Positions 6,797-14,410 are shown, numbered from the stretch's first letter. The stretch: DNA of 19,050 nt from an uncultured Eubacteriales bacterium (GCA_934385225.1 CAKRPQ010000034.1:1-19050); one strand, 5' to 3'. Notes: generated by a model from the sequence alone, not told the origin. A program made the numbers and translations.

Positions 6797-7666
6797 ATGA
6801 ATTTATGCGACCTCGGCAACATAAAAAGCATCATGAACGCTTTCGGCATTGTATTCCGCAAGGAATTCGGGCAGAACTTCCTTACAAATCGCTCGGTTGT
6901 TGAAGATATTGCCGACTCATGTGCGGAAAGCTCCGAGACTACGATACTCGAAATCGGTCCCGGCATCGGCGTCCTCACGCAGGAGCTTGCCCTGCGCTAT
7001 AAAAAAGTCATAGCGCTCGAAATCGACAAGTCGCTTATTCCCGTCCTCTCCTACACGCTCGGCGACTTCAAAAACGTCGAAGTCATAAACGAGGACGTTC
7101 TGAAAACAGATCTTGACGCTCTTCTCGCTCCTTATTTTGAGAACGGAAAAGTCGCCGTCTGCGCCAATCTGCCGTACTACATCACGACGCCCATTTTAAT
7201 GAAACTGCTCGAATCGCGGCTTCCGTTTGAAGCGATTACGGTAATGGTACAGTCCGAGGTTGCGGACAGGCTCTGCGCAAAGGCGGGAAAATCCGAATAC
7301 GGCGCGATAACGGCGTCCGTCGCCTACTACGGCTCGGCAGAACGGCTCTTCAAAGTACCGTCGTACAATTTCGTACCGCAGCCGAAGGTTGACTCCGCCG
7401 TTCTTAAAATCACGCTCTACAAGGAAAAACCGTACAAGCCGAGGAGCGAAGAAATGCTTTTCAGAACGATAAAAGCGGCGTTTGAGCAACGCAGAAAAAC
7501 GCTTTCAAACGCTCTTTCAAGCGGATTTTCGGAGCTTTCAAAGGACGAAATAGCGGACACGATAGAAAAATGCGGTCACCGCCGCGACATACGCGGAGAA
7601 CGGCTTGGCATCTCCGATTTTGTCGCACTCTCGGACGCTCTTCTCGGAAAAATCGAAGAAAAATAA
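6797..7666 (+). CDS. rsmA: 16S rRNA (adenine1518/1519-N6)-dimethyltransferase RsmA (KsgA)
   Basis: A 289-residue cytoplasmic enzyme that dimethylates A1518 and A1519 in helix 45 of 16S rRNA during 30S assembly, using S-adenosylmethionine. Visible motifs are FGQNFL (24-29), the SAM-binding EIGPGIGVLT (52-61), acidic Glu75 and Asp100 that contact the cofactor, and the catalytic NLPYYITTPI (124-133). The basic C-terminal helical domain is intact (FEQRRKTLSNAL). Length is normal for the family. The ATG at 6797 is chosen because GGAG lies 8 nt upstream; a TTG at 6779 is in frame but has no ribosome-binding site. It is a single-gene transcript ending in a strong terminator. Loss of the orthologue in other bacteria confers kasugamycin resistance. 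Confidence 0.97.
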   Translation: MNLCDLGNIKSIMNAFGIVFRKEFGQNFLTNRSVVEDIADSCAESSETTILEIGPGIGVLTQELALRYKKVIALEIDKSLIPVLSYTLGDFKNVEVINEDVLKTDLDALLAPYFENGKVAVCANLPYYITTPILMKLLESRLPFEAITVMVQSEVADRLCAKAGKSEYGAITASVAYYGSAERLFKVPSYNFVPQPKVDSAVLKITLYKEKPYKPRSEEMLFRTIKAAFEQRRKTLSNALSSGFSELSKDEIADTIEKCGHRRDIRGERLGISDFVALSDALLGKIEEK

Positions 7667-7708
7667 TAAAATTCAAGGCGGGCAATGCCCGCCTTGAATT
7701 TTATTATT
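7662..7708. terminator. Bidirectional terminator with 22-bp perfect stem
   Basis: A perfect inverted repeat with 22-bp arms (7662-7683 and 7687-7708), centred on AAT. It has a GGCGGGC/GCCCGCC core and A/T-rich flanks that act as the U-tract in both directions. The arms contain the stop codons of rsmA (plus) and of the hydrogenase gene (minus), so the genes meet almost end to end. Confidence 0.92.
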
Positions 7709-9131
7709 TTTTAAGCACCGCAACAGCTGCGGAAATTGTCTTTTCGTAGGCTTCCTTACCGTACTTATCGACCTCGGCTTTATTTTTCTCGCCGTGTGTG
7801 AGACAGCCCGCACCGCCGATACAGCCGCCGACGCACGCCATTCCCTCGATGAAATTGGCGTCAAGTCTGCCTTTGCTCTTTTGAAGGAGTGCTATCTTAC
7901 AAGCCTCGATACCGTCGCAGGCACAGGGTTTGAGAATGAAATCTTCAAGTCCCTGTTCTTTAAGTCCCTCGGCAACGGCATCGGAAAGTCCTCCCGAACG
8001 TGCGAATATGCGTCCGAAATACGATGCGTTGTCAAGAATACCCTCGTCAAGCGTCGTAATATCAATATCACGGCTGTCAAAGAGTGCTTGAAGCTCCTCA
8101 AACGTCATTGCAACGTCAACGTATTCCTTTATGCCGTCCTTCTGCACTTCCATTTTCTTTGCCGTGCAGGGACCGATAAATACCACCTTAGCGGGTGCCT
8201 CGTTTTCTTTTATGTACTTTGCTATCGTCGCCATAGGCGAAAGGTTATGCGAAACAAACTGTTTGAGATCGGGGAAGTTTTTCTCGATAAAATCGACAAA
8301 CGCGGGGCAACACGAGCTTGTGAGGAATCCCTTTTCGGCAAGCTCTTTCGACTCCGCCTGCGCGACCATATCCGCGCCGAGAGCAGCCTCGATGACTGTA
8401 TGGAAACCGAGCTCTTTAAGACCCGTTATTACCTGACCGAGCTTTGCGTATGTAAACTGGCTCGATATCGACGGCGCAACAACGGCGAACGTCTTATATT
8501 CGGTATTGTTTTTACTGTCCTTAATGATGTTTATAACGTCAAGAATAAACGATTTATCCGTTATCGCGCCGAACGGACACTGATAAACGCACGCACCGCA
8601 GGAAATGCACTTCCCGTTATCTATGCACGCCTGCTTATCCTCTCCCATGGAGATTGCCTTTGCCTTGCAAGCTTTCTCACAAGGACGATTATAATTATAT
8701 ATAGCACTGTATGGGCAAACCTTTGCGCACGCGCCGCATTCCTTACATTTCGACTTATCTATATGTGCAACATGGTTCTGATCGAAGGTGATCGCACCGA
8801 AACGGCATACGTCCTCACATCTGTGCGCAAGGCAACCGCGGCAGGCGTTCGTGACCTCGTAACCGCCCATAGGGCATTCGTCGCAAGCGATATCTATAAC
8901 CTCGATAACGTTCGGATTTTTCTTATCGCCGCCCATAGCTATCTTTACTCTCTCCGTGAGAATTGCGCGTTCCTTATAAACGCAGCAACGCATTGTCGGC
9001 ACTTTTCCGGGAACTATTGTCTTCGGTATATCTATAGCCGTCTCGGCGAGACGTCCCGCCCATGCTTCTCTTGCGACCTCGCGAAGCACTTTGTATTTAA
9101 GGTGCTGTACCTTCGTATCAAACTTTCTCAT
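7704..9131 (-). CDS. Monomeric [FeFe] hydrogenase, group B-like
   Basis: A 475-residue cytoplasmic enzyme expected to interconvert protons and H2 with ferredoxin-type electron donors. The N-terminal half carries Fe-S motifs: C97-x2-C100-x4-C105-x3-C109, C129-x2-C132-x2-C135-x3-C139-P, and C175-x2-C178-x2-C181-x3-C185-P. The H-cluster domain has L1 TSSCCPAF (271-278, Cys274/Cys275), L2 FIGPCTAKKME (318-328, Cys322) and L3 MACVGGCIGGAG (431-442, Cys433/Cys437). PAF in L1, GPC in L2 and ACVGGC in L3 fit group B rather than prototypical group A enzymes. All H-cluster ligands are present, so it should be catalytic if maturases exist elsewhere in the genome. GGAG lies upstream of the ATG. It is last in a six-gene operon behind a sensory hydrogenase homologue and a phosphatase. 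Confidence 0.9.
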   Translation of the reverse strand: MRKFDTKVQHLKYKVLREVAREAWAGRLAETAIDIPKTIVPGKVPTMRCCVYKERAILTERVKIAMGGDKKNPNVIEVIDIACDECPMGGYEVTNACRGCLAHRCEDVCRFGAITFDQNHVAHIDKSKCKECGACAKVCPYSAIYNYNRPCEKACKAKAISMGEDKQACIDNGKCISCGACVYQCPFGAITDKSFILDVINIIKDSKNNTEYKTFAVVAPSISSQFTYAKLGQVITGLKELGFHTVIEAALGADMVAQAESKELAEKGFLTSSCCPAFVDFIEKNFPDLKQFVSHNLSPMATIAKYIKENEAPAKVVFIGPCTAKKMEVQKDGIKEYVDVAMTFEELQALFDSRDIDITTLDEGILDNASYFGRIFARSGGLSDAVAEGLKEQGLEDFILKPCACDGIEACKIALLQKSKGRLDANFIEGMACVGGCIGGAGCLTHGEKNKAEVDKYGKEAYEKTISAAVAVLKK

Positions 9132-9143
9132 ATCACATCTCCA

Positions 9144-10316
9144 TCAGAAATAACTTACCTTTATCTTCTTTCCCATTTGTTTAAGGCACTTTGAAAGTTC
9201 CTCGACAAGATTCATTTTTATGTTAAAATTTATCGGCAGATCGGGGTTTTGGTGAGCCGGATTCACCGCTCTTCCGACATAAAAATTGATATCCGTAGCC
9301 TCTTCGAACAACAGTCGGCATATAAGCGATGCGCCGTCGTGTCCGAAACCCCACTTTTCGTAGAGTTTATTTTCTCCGAGCGCGTCACGGGCATATTCAA
9401 GCACTTTATTCACCGTAATAACGCCCTCGGTAACAAGATCCACTCCCTCGATTTCCGCAATCGGAGGAACGTCGCTGACCTCGAAGCGCAGGCTTGTCTT
9501 TATCGGCTTGCCGAGGTACTTTGCCGCGATCGACGATGTTGTTCCGCCGCAGATTATATGTTTTCCCTCTTTTGAGAAGAAAAGCGACATCATTCTGTCG
9601 GCGTCGTCCCTGTTTGACGGCGGTCCGAAAAGTATATTCATCGGCTCGCGGTGTCTGACCTTGATAACGCACGCCGTGGCGTCGTCTCCCGGCTTCCTGC
9701 CGTAGAGTTTATCGCACTCGTCGACGAGAATTGTCGAAAGCGTCTTTGCCGTATAGCCGACCTCGGAGATACCCTCCATAAAGTCGATAATATCCTCGCG
9801 TTTCCAGCCGAAGTTATACTGCCTGCCGAGTCCCGCGTGCGGGCAGCCGTCGCTCATAGCAATGAAAATATCGCCCTCACAGAGCTTTATAACGGATTTG
9901 AAGAGCTTCTTTCCGCCTATGTTCATTTCGGTGCGCGGGTAATCGTAATTTTTTCCCTCTCGCAAAAGTATAACGAGCGGATTATCATACTGGATAAGCT
10001 CCGCGTACTCGTTATTCACGATATGAACTATCGTGAAGGTCGAATACGCCACGCCGCGCACGGAACAGATCGGAAGCGTAGCCGCGATAGTCTCAACGCA
10101 GTCTTCAAGCGAGAGTCCCTCAGCCATCATAGTCGAAATTATCTTTGACGTGAGTGTTGAGAGTATGCTCGCCTTGACACCGCTTCCGAGACCGTCCGCA
10201 AGGACGATGACGGACGAATTTTCGCCCTGATCGACTATATCCACATGATCGCCGCAGAGCTGCTCGCCGACATGGTTTATGCTTTTATACCCTATGTCAA
10301 CACACAGATCATTCAT
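9144..10316 (-). CDS. SpoIIE/PP2C-type protein phosphatase with extra C-terminal domain
   Basis: A 390-residue cytoplasmic protein. Residues 1-222 form a PP2C-like (SpoIIE) phosphatase with metal-binding aspartates in VLADGLGSG (38-46, Asp41), AMSDG (153-157, Asp156) and PGDDATACVIKV (209-220). It is expected to remove phosphate from Ser/Thr residues of a protein partner. Residues 226-390 are a second domain that I do not recognise; it begins with MNILFGPPSNRDDAD and has a Gly-rich ICGGTTSS element. The gene overlaps the upstream sensory hydrogenase gene by 8 nt, so the two are translationally coupled and probably work together. Phosphatases of this kind are known neighbours of group C [FeFe] hydrogenases. 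GGAG lies about 10 nt before the ATG. The phosphoprotein target is not visible here. Confidence 0.85.
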   Translation of the reverse strand: MNDLCVDIGYKSINHVGEQLCGDHVDIVDQGENSSVIVLADGLGSGVKASILSTLTSKIISTMMAEGLSLEDCVETIAATLPICSVRGVAYSTFTIVHIVNNEYAELIQYDNPLVILLREGKNYDYPRTEMNIGGKKLFKSVIKLCEGDIFIAMSDGCPHAGLGRQYNFGWKREDIIDFMEGISEVGYTAKTLSTILVDECDKLYGRKPGDDATACVIKVRHREPMNILFGPPSNRDDADRMMSLFFSKEGKHIICGGTTSSIAAKYLGKPIKTSLRFEVSDVPPIAEIEGVDLVTEGVITVNKVLEYARDALGENKLYEKWGFGHDGASLICRLLFEEATDINFYVGRAVNPAHQNPDLPINFNIKMNLVEELSKCLKQMGKKIKVSYF

Positions 10317-11985
10317 CTGAAATCGACTCCTTTAATTTAGTAAGCGCGATTTTCGTTTCAGCCGCCGTTTCGCCGAGAAGCGACGCGATCTCCTGAACGA
10401 TCCTCATCTGTTTATCGACGACCTTATCCGCAACCTCTATTGTCTGGCGGGAAATGTTTTCCTTCTTTTCCCTCTCGTTTTCCTCGTCCGTAATGTCGCG
10501 CATTATGCAGATAAGGAGCTGGTAAACGTCATCGTAAATAACGGTCTGTTCGACGTATTTTTTATATTCGGCAAGATACGTCCTCTGATCTCTTACGCTG
10601 CGCTTGGTTTCAAGCACTTTAAGGAACACGGACGGGTCGAGAATACGAACCACCTGATCGCCGAGAATGTCGGACGCCGAGCGTATGTTCATTATCTTTC
10701 TTGCGGCGTTGTTTATCTGCTGAACTTCAAGCTTTTCGTTAAGAACGATAAGTCCGTTAGGCGTATTGTTGACAATACTGTCGGAGAAGCTCTCCGCTTT
10801 TTCTTTAAGGAACGGCAGACACATTGAAATTTCAGCCTTGCCGTGATATATCGCGATTGCCTTTTCGCGGCAGGTATTATAGCCGCAGGAACCGCAGTTA
10901 AGCTCGTCCTCCGGGCGTGTTTTGCCCATTTTTCTGAGTATCGCCGTTATTTCCTCTTCGCTCGGCATTCCGTTGCGAAGCTCTATCTTTGCGAAATGTT
11001 TTTTAACCTCGGAAAAATCGGGCCGGTTAACCTTAAAGTCCTTTTCGCCCGCGTAATTCGCGACAGCCATATAGTCTTTGACGGGTGCGCGGTGGTATTT
11101 CTCCATAACGGGGCCGCCGACGCAGCTTCCGATACACGCAGACATTTCAATAAAGCAGTGATGTATCTTTCCGCTGTTGATGTCGCGCAGTGCGGCCATA
11201 CAGTTCTCGACACCGTCGATTGCCATGTATGTATAATCGGGACTTCTTTCAGCCATTGATTTGAGAATGCCGCCCGTCGTCGGGAAGAAACGCGCTCTGC
11301 TCTCGTTACAATCGTCCATATCGGAAGCAAGCGAAATGTGTTCTTCTTCAAGCCATTTTGTAAGCTCCTCAAACGTAAGTACGGCGTCCACGATACCCTC
11401 GTAATACTCCGCCTCGTCCTTCTTTGCGACGCACGGACCGATAAAGACAACCTTTGCGTTCGGGTATCTTCTCTTTATGTCCGTGGCATGAGCCTGCATA
11501 GGCGAAAGAACGTCGGCAAGATACGGGAGATCGTCGGGAAAATACTTTTGAATAAGCAGATTTATCGAATGGCAGCAGGACGTTATGATAATATCACGGT
11601 GTTCCTCACGCACAATTCGCTCATATTCGTTTTTTACTATTGTCGCGCCGACGGCAGTTTCCTCCGCATCGGCAAATCCGAGTTTTCGCAGTGCTTCGCG
11701 CATGCCCGCGATTCCTATTCCGTCATAGTTTGCGATAAACGACGGCGCAAGGCTGACATACACGGGAGCACCCGACTGGATAAGCACTTTTGCCTTTTCC
11801 GTTTCGCTCGAAATTTCCTTTGCGTCCTGCGGACAGACAACAAAGCACTGACCGCACAATATACATTCGTTTCCGATTATATGCGCCTGATTTGCCGAAA
11901 ATCTTATTGATTTTACGGGGCAGTGGCGGATACATTTATAGCAGTTTTTACAATTCGATTTTTTTAGTGTAAGGCAATTTGCCAT
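10309..11985 (-). CDS. hydS: Group C (sensory) [FeFe]-hydrogenase homologue with PAS domain
   Basis: A 558-residue cytoplasmic protein. In order: two ferredoxin motifs (Cys12, 15, 18, 22 and Cys41, 44, 47, 51); an H-cluster domain with L1 ITSCCHS (134-140), L2 FIGPCVAKKDE (181-191) and L3 EMSACIGSCVGG (280-291); a [4Fe-4S] domain with Cys364, 367, 372 and 389 (CGSCGYNTC); a PAS domain (about 400-495); and a helical tail (500-558). This architecture defines the putative H2/redox-sensing group C hydrogenases, which have low catalytic activity and are thought to pass a signal through PAS. It lacks a histidine kinase or DNA-binding domain, so output must go through a partner. The phosphatase whose gene overlaps its 3' end is the natural candidate. 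A weak AAAGGA lies about 10 nt before the ATG. The His in L1, where catalytic enzymes have Pro, is notable. Confidence 0.92.
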   Translation of the reverse strand: MANCLTLKKSNCKNCYKCIRHCPVKSIRFSANQAHIIGNECILCGQCFVVCPQDAKEISSETEKAKVLIQSGAPVYVSLAPSFIANYDGIGIAGMREALRKLGFADAEETAVGATIVKNEYERIVREEHRDIIITSCCHSINLLIQKYFPDDLPYLADVLSPMQAHATDIKRRYPNAKVVFIGPCVAKKDEAEYYEGIVDAVLTFEELTKWLEEEHISLASDMDDCNESRARFFPTTGGILKSMAERSPDYTYMAIDGVENCMAALRDINSGKIHHCFIEMSACIGSCVGGPVMEKYHRAPVKDYMAVANYAGEKDFKVNRPDFSEVKKHFAKIELRNGMPSEEEITAILRKMGKTRPEDELNCGSCGYNTCREKAIAIYHGKAEISMCLPFLKEKAESFSDSIVNNTPNGLIVLNEKLEVQQINNAARKIMNIRSASDILGDQVVRILDPSVFLKVLETKRSVRDQRTYLAEYKKYVEQTVIYDDVYQLLICIMRDITDEENEREKKENISRQTIEVADKVVDKQMRIVQEIASLLGETAAETKIALTKLKESISDE

Positions 11986-12039
11986 TTTTACCGATTTCCT
12001 TTCTGCCGAGCGGTTTTCAAACGCGCCTCAAAGCCTGAT

Positions 12040-12306
12040 TCATGATTCTCTGTCTTTTATGACAGCGGGCATTACCTTTCCTTCCCAGAATTCGGTGAAG
12101 CTTTCGGGGGTTATGCCCTTATAAATATCGTCGCCAACCGAAATCGTGACACCGACGCGATTGCATTTGCCAAAACAGAACGAGCCTGTAAGGACAATAT
12201 CGTCTTCAAGCTTGTTTTCCTCGATCTTTTTTTGAAGCATTTCAACTATCACGGGCGCTCCTTTAAGATGGCAGGAGCTTCCTACGCATACTTGAATAAT
12301 GACCAT
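12040..12306 (-). CDS. Thioredoxin-like [2Fe-2S] ferredoxin (NuoE/HydC-like), copy 2
   Basis: An 88-residue protein with the thioredoxin-like ferredoxin pattern: C7-x4-C12 (VCVGSSCHLKG) followed by C44-x3-C48 (SFCFGKCN), the four ligands of a [2Fe-2S] cluster. It corresponds to the isolated C-terminal half of NuoE-type subunits. It would carry electrons to or from the hydrogenase-type proteins encoded downstream. GAGGG lies 8 nt upstream of the ATG, inside the 3' end of the preceding gene, and only 3 nt separate the two genes. It is clearly paralogous to the gene just upstream. The C-terminus (FTEFWEGKVMPAVIKDRES) extends past the typical fold. Confidence 0.85.
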   Translation of the reverse strand: MVIIQVCVGSSCHLKGAPVIVEMLQKKIEENKLEDDIVLTGSFCFGKCNRVGVTISVGDDIYKGITPESFTEFWEGKVMPAVIKDRES

Positions 12307-12309
12307 AGC

Positions 12310-12552
12310 TCAAACCCTCGAAACAACTTCCTTTTTGAAGAAATCATCGACGGTCTCGGGACAGACAGAGAAAAACTCGTCTCCGACAGTCACGCAAACG
12401 CCCTCTTTGCATCTCCCCATGCAAAATGTACCCGCAAGCTCCACTTTATCGGAAAGTCCCTCATTCGCGATAAGATATTGGAGCTGCTCGACAACCTGTC
12501 TTGACCCCTTGATATGGCAAGAACTTCCGATACATACAGTTACCTTTAACAT
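12310..12552 (-). CDS. Thioredoxin-like [2Fe-2S] ferredoxin (NuoE/HydC-like), copy 1
   Basis: An 80-residue protein with C7-x4-C12 (VCIGSSCHIKG) and C44-x3-C48 (TFCMGRCK), the [2Fe-2S] ligands of the thioredoxin-like ferredoxin family. A good ribosome-binding site (AAGGAG, about 9 nt) precedes the ATG. With copy 2 it forms a tandem pair feeding the same operon. Such proteins occur as hydrogenase or formate dehydrogenase subunits and as free carriers; here no NuoF-like flavoprotein partner is encoded nearby, so they may act as carriers or as part of the redox sensor. A 46-nt gap separates it from the kinase gene and shows only weak AT-rich promoter-like words. Confidence 0.85.
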   Translation of the reverse strand: MLKVTVCIGSSCHIKGSRQVVEQLQYLIANEGLSDKVELAGTFCMGRCKEGVCVTVGDEFFSVCPETVDDFFKKEVVSRV

Positions 12553-12598
12553 AATTCAAATCTCCTTAAAATGTTATGTTTATATTACAATTTTGAAC

Positions 12599-13360
12599 TT
12601 ACTGATAATCCTCGACATTGACCCACGAAAGGAGAAATCCACGTTCCTTTTCATTGCCCTTCACGGACTGCGATGCCGCTACGATAGGCATCCATTTCTG
12701 AACGTATTTCTTGTCTTCCCCGCTCTTTTCGCAGAAAATATCAAGATATTCCTCCGCGCCGCCGATGTTTCCGTCAAGCCAGAAGCGGAGGTAGGTTCTT
12801 GCGGCGTCGGCGGCGGCATTTCCCTGCGTCGCGTGCGCCCAGTCGATTATATACGGCATACCGTCCGTGTCAATTATCACATTCGACGGAACAAAATCTC
12901 CGTGGCAGAGTTTATTGTGCCTCGGCATACCTTCAAGTCTTGCGTGAAGCTCGTATTTTGTCGTCTCGTCAAGCTCGGCAAGATCGATTTTCCGATTCAT
13001 TTTATCGCGCAGAAGCGTAAGAAGCGGGCAGGTTTTCGAAAGCACTTTGAGTTGCAGTTCGGCAAGCATTTCTATGTGCCTGCGCTTTCCGCTCCTGTCT
13101 TTTTCGTCATCTGTAAGCTCCGCGAGAGTTTTTCCTCTGATATAATCGGACACGATTGCCCATTTTCCGTCTATCGTTGTGACCTCGCGGACGTGCGGAA
13201 CACGAAGTCCCGTATCCTCAACCCGCGCCTGATTCAGTGCCTCACCAAGGACATCGGCTTTGGAATATCCGTTTTCAAACACCTTAATGCAGGCTTCTCC
13301 GTCGCGGTAAACCGTTTTTCCCGTTCTGACCGCAATAACTCTGTCAAGATTCAATGACAC
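12599..13360 (-). CDS. APH/choline-kinase-fold phosphotransferase
   Basis: A 253-residue cytoplasmic protein of the aminoglycoside phosphotransferase fold. Lys26 in CIKVFENG fits the ATP-binding lysine. LCHGDFVPSNVIID (151-164) is the Brenner-type catalytic loop with Asp155 and Asn160. YIIDWAHAT (170-178) carries the metal-binding Asp173. It begins with GTG at 13360, preceded by GGGGG. Members phosphorylate small molecules or, as in the related Fructosamine-3-kinase and HipA-like groups, larger targets; the substrate cannot be told from sequence. Its position as first gene of the hydrogenase operon, five genes upstream of a phosphatase, makes a role in a phospho-signalling circuit possible, but it could also be a metabolic kinase. 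An antibiotic-resistance role is not supported by the context. Confidence 0.8.
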   Translation of the reverse strand: MSLNLDRVIAVRTGKTVYRDGEACIKVFENGYSKADVLGEALNQARVEDTGLRVPHVREVTTIDGKWAIVSDYIRGKTLAELTDDEKDRSGKRRHIEMLAELQLKVLSKTCPLLTLLRDKMNRKIDLAELDETTKYELHARLEGMPRHNKLCHGDFVPSNVIIDTDGMPYIIDWAHATQGNAAADAARTYLRFWLDGNIGGAEEYLDIFCEKSGEDKKYVQKWMPIVAASQSVKGNEKERGFLLSWVNVEDYQ

Positions 13361-13389
13361 ATACCCCCGTTTTCGACACTATTCATTAT

Positions 13390-13418
13390 ATTATAACATT
13401 TATTGTTCAGAGCCGCAA
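13390..13418 (-). promoter_or_regulatory. Promoter of the kinase-ferredoxin-hydrogenase operon
   Basis: On the minus strand TTGCGG (13418-13413), 17-nt spacer, TATAAT (13395-13390) with TGT in front as an extended -10. An overlapping second TATAAT lies at 13390-13385. The leader before the GTG start would be about 20-25 nt. Confidence 0.65.
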
Positions 13419-13460
13419 TATCAATCCCGAATATCAATATATCATATGTGATATATCACA
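13417..13460. promoter_or_regulatory. Operator-like cluster: direct repeats and palindromes upstream of the hydrogenase operon
   Basis: Two identical 9-mers AATATCAAT (13417-13425 and 13430-13438), separated by CCCG; the first overlaps the -35 element. Next to them lie two overlapping palindromes: ATATATCA-TATG-TGATATAT (13437-13456) and the perfect 14-mer TGTGATATATCACA (13447-13460). The latter has Crp-like half-sites at Fnr-like spacing. It overlaps the end of the LysR gene. Confidence 0.5.
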
Positions 13461-14379
13461 AGAATTTGCGTTTTGCGTCGCAAAGCTCGGTTATGAAGAG
13501 CTTATCGAGCTTTGTAAGATGATAGTCGGTGCTGTAAATAAGCACATCTTTATATATTTTCCCGCGGTACGGGCATCTTTTCTGTACAAGACCGTATCTG
13601 TCAAGCGTTTCGTCCGAGACAGGCGAAATCCAAGCAAAAGTATCGGGATTTTTTGAAAGAATATCATACAAGCTTGCACGTTCAAACACGAATATTCTGC
13701 GTTTGACCTCTTCGGGAAGTTCCTCGTGCCTGACCTCGGACGGCGGAAGCGTCGGAACATACGGGTCCGCCTCCGCCACCTCTATATATTTTTCGGTATC
13801 GCCGAAGTCGGATTCGGCTCGTGACGCAAGCGGACTGTCCTTTCCCGTAAGCAGAGCGCACGAAAACTCCGAAACCATCTCATACATAAGATTTTTGCGG
13901 TCAAGCATCTCCTTAAAATATCTGTCGTACTGCTCCGCATAGCGGATTATTCCGAGTCTGTAATCGCCGTGCAGAACATTGTTTATCGTGCGCATGGCGT
14001 TCGTTTCTTTATAGTAGATCTCGCAGAGGTCGTCGGTTCCGAGATACTTTGAAAAGTTCGCAAAGGCATAGGAAATATATTCCGCGCGCGGAACCGAGAT
14101 CGAAAAGACGTTTTTCTTCATACCGTTGCCGCGGAACATTTCTTCAAGCTCGTCTATACGGTGAAGTATCGTTTTGCCGTTGCGGATAAGAGTCGCGCCT
14201 TCGGGAGTAAGTGTCATTCCCCTTGAATTACGCTCAAAAATCGCTATGCCCAGCTCTTTTTCAAGCTCCTTTATCGCACGGCTGAGGTTCGGCTGCGCAA
14301 CATAAAGTTCCTCCGCCGCCTTGTTTATCGAACCGACTCTCGCAACCTCGACGGCGTATTTAAGATAGAGCATATTCAT
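13456..14379 (-). CDS. LysR-family transcriptional regulator
   Basis: A 307-residue DNA-binding regulator. Residues 1-60 are the LysR winged helix-turn-helix (SINKAAEELYVAQPNLSRAI, then KELEKELG and F-E-R). The rest is a periplasmic-binding-protein-like effector domain. The ATG at 14379 is chosen because GGGAGG lies 9 nt upstream; an in-frame ATG at 14373 is less well placed, and the extension to 14445 has no ribosome-binding site. It has its own promoter and lies directly upstream, in the same direction, of the kinase-hydrogenase operon, whose promoter region overlaps its last codons. It may therefore regulate that operon, its divergent neighbour greA, or itself. The inducer is unknown. Confidence 0.92.
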   Translation of the reverse strand: MNMLYLKYAVEVARVGSINKAAEELYVAQPNLSRAIKELEKELGIAIFERNSRGMTLTPEGATLIRNGKTILHRIDELEEMFRGNGMKKNVFSISVPRAEYISYAFANFSKYLGTDDLCEIYYKETNAMRTINNVLHGDYRLGIIRYAEQYDRYFKEMLDRKNLMYEMVSEFSCALLTGKDSPLASRAESDFGDTEKYIEVAEADPYVPTLPPSEVRHEELPEEVKRRIFVFERASLYDILSKNPDTFAWISPVSDETLDRYGLVQKRCPYRGKIYKDVLIYSTDYHLTKLDKLFITELCDAKRKFL

Positions 14380-14410
14380 ATAAAGCGTCCTCCCGAAAAG
14401 TTCTGCATAC

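Noticed and set aside
7794..9194. Long plus-strand open frame of 466 codons opposite the group B hydrogenase
   Set aside because: It is antisense to a clear hydrogenase gene with all catalytic motifs, has no ribosome-binding site and no recognisable motif. It results from codon bias.
12299..13357. Plus-strand open frame of 352 codons opposite the ferredoxin and kinase genes
   Set aside because: The minus-strand kinase has the HGDxxxxN and IDW motifs and good starts; the plus frame has no supporting signal.
12599..13360. Kinase as an aminoglycoside-resistance gene
   Set aside because: Only the general APH fold motifs are visible; the operon context is redox metabolism and there are no mobile-element traces.
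13447..13460. Palindrome as a Rex (NADH-sensing) operator
   Set aside because: The Rex consensus needs a wider gap between the TGTGA and TCACA half-sites; the 4-bp gap here does not fit, though a degenerate site cannot be excluded.
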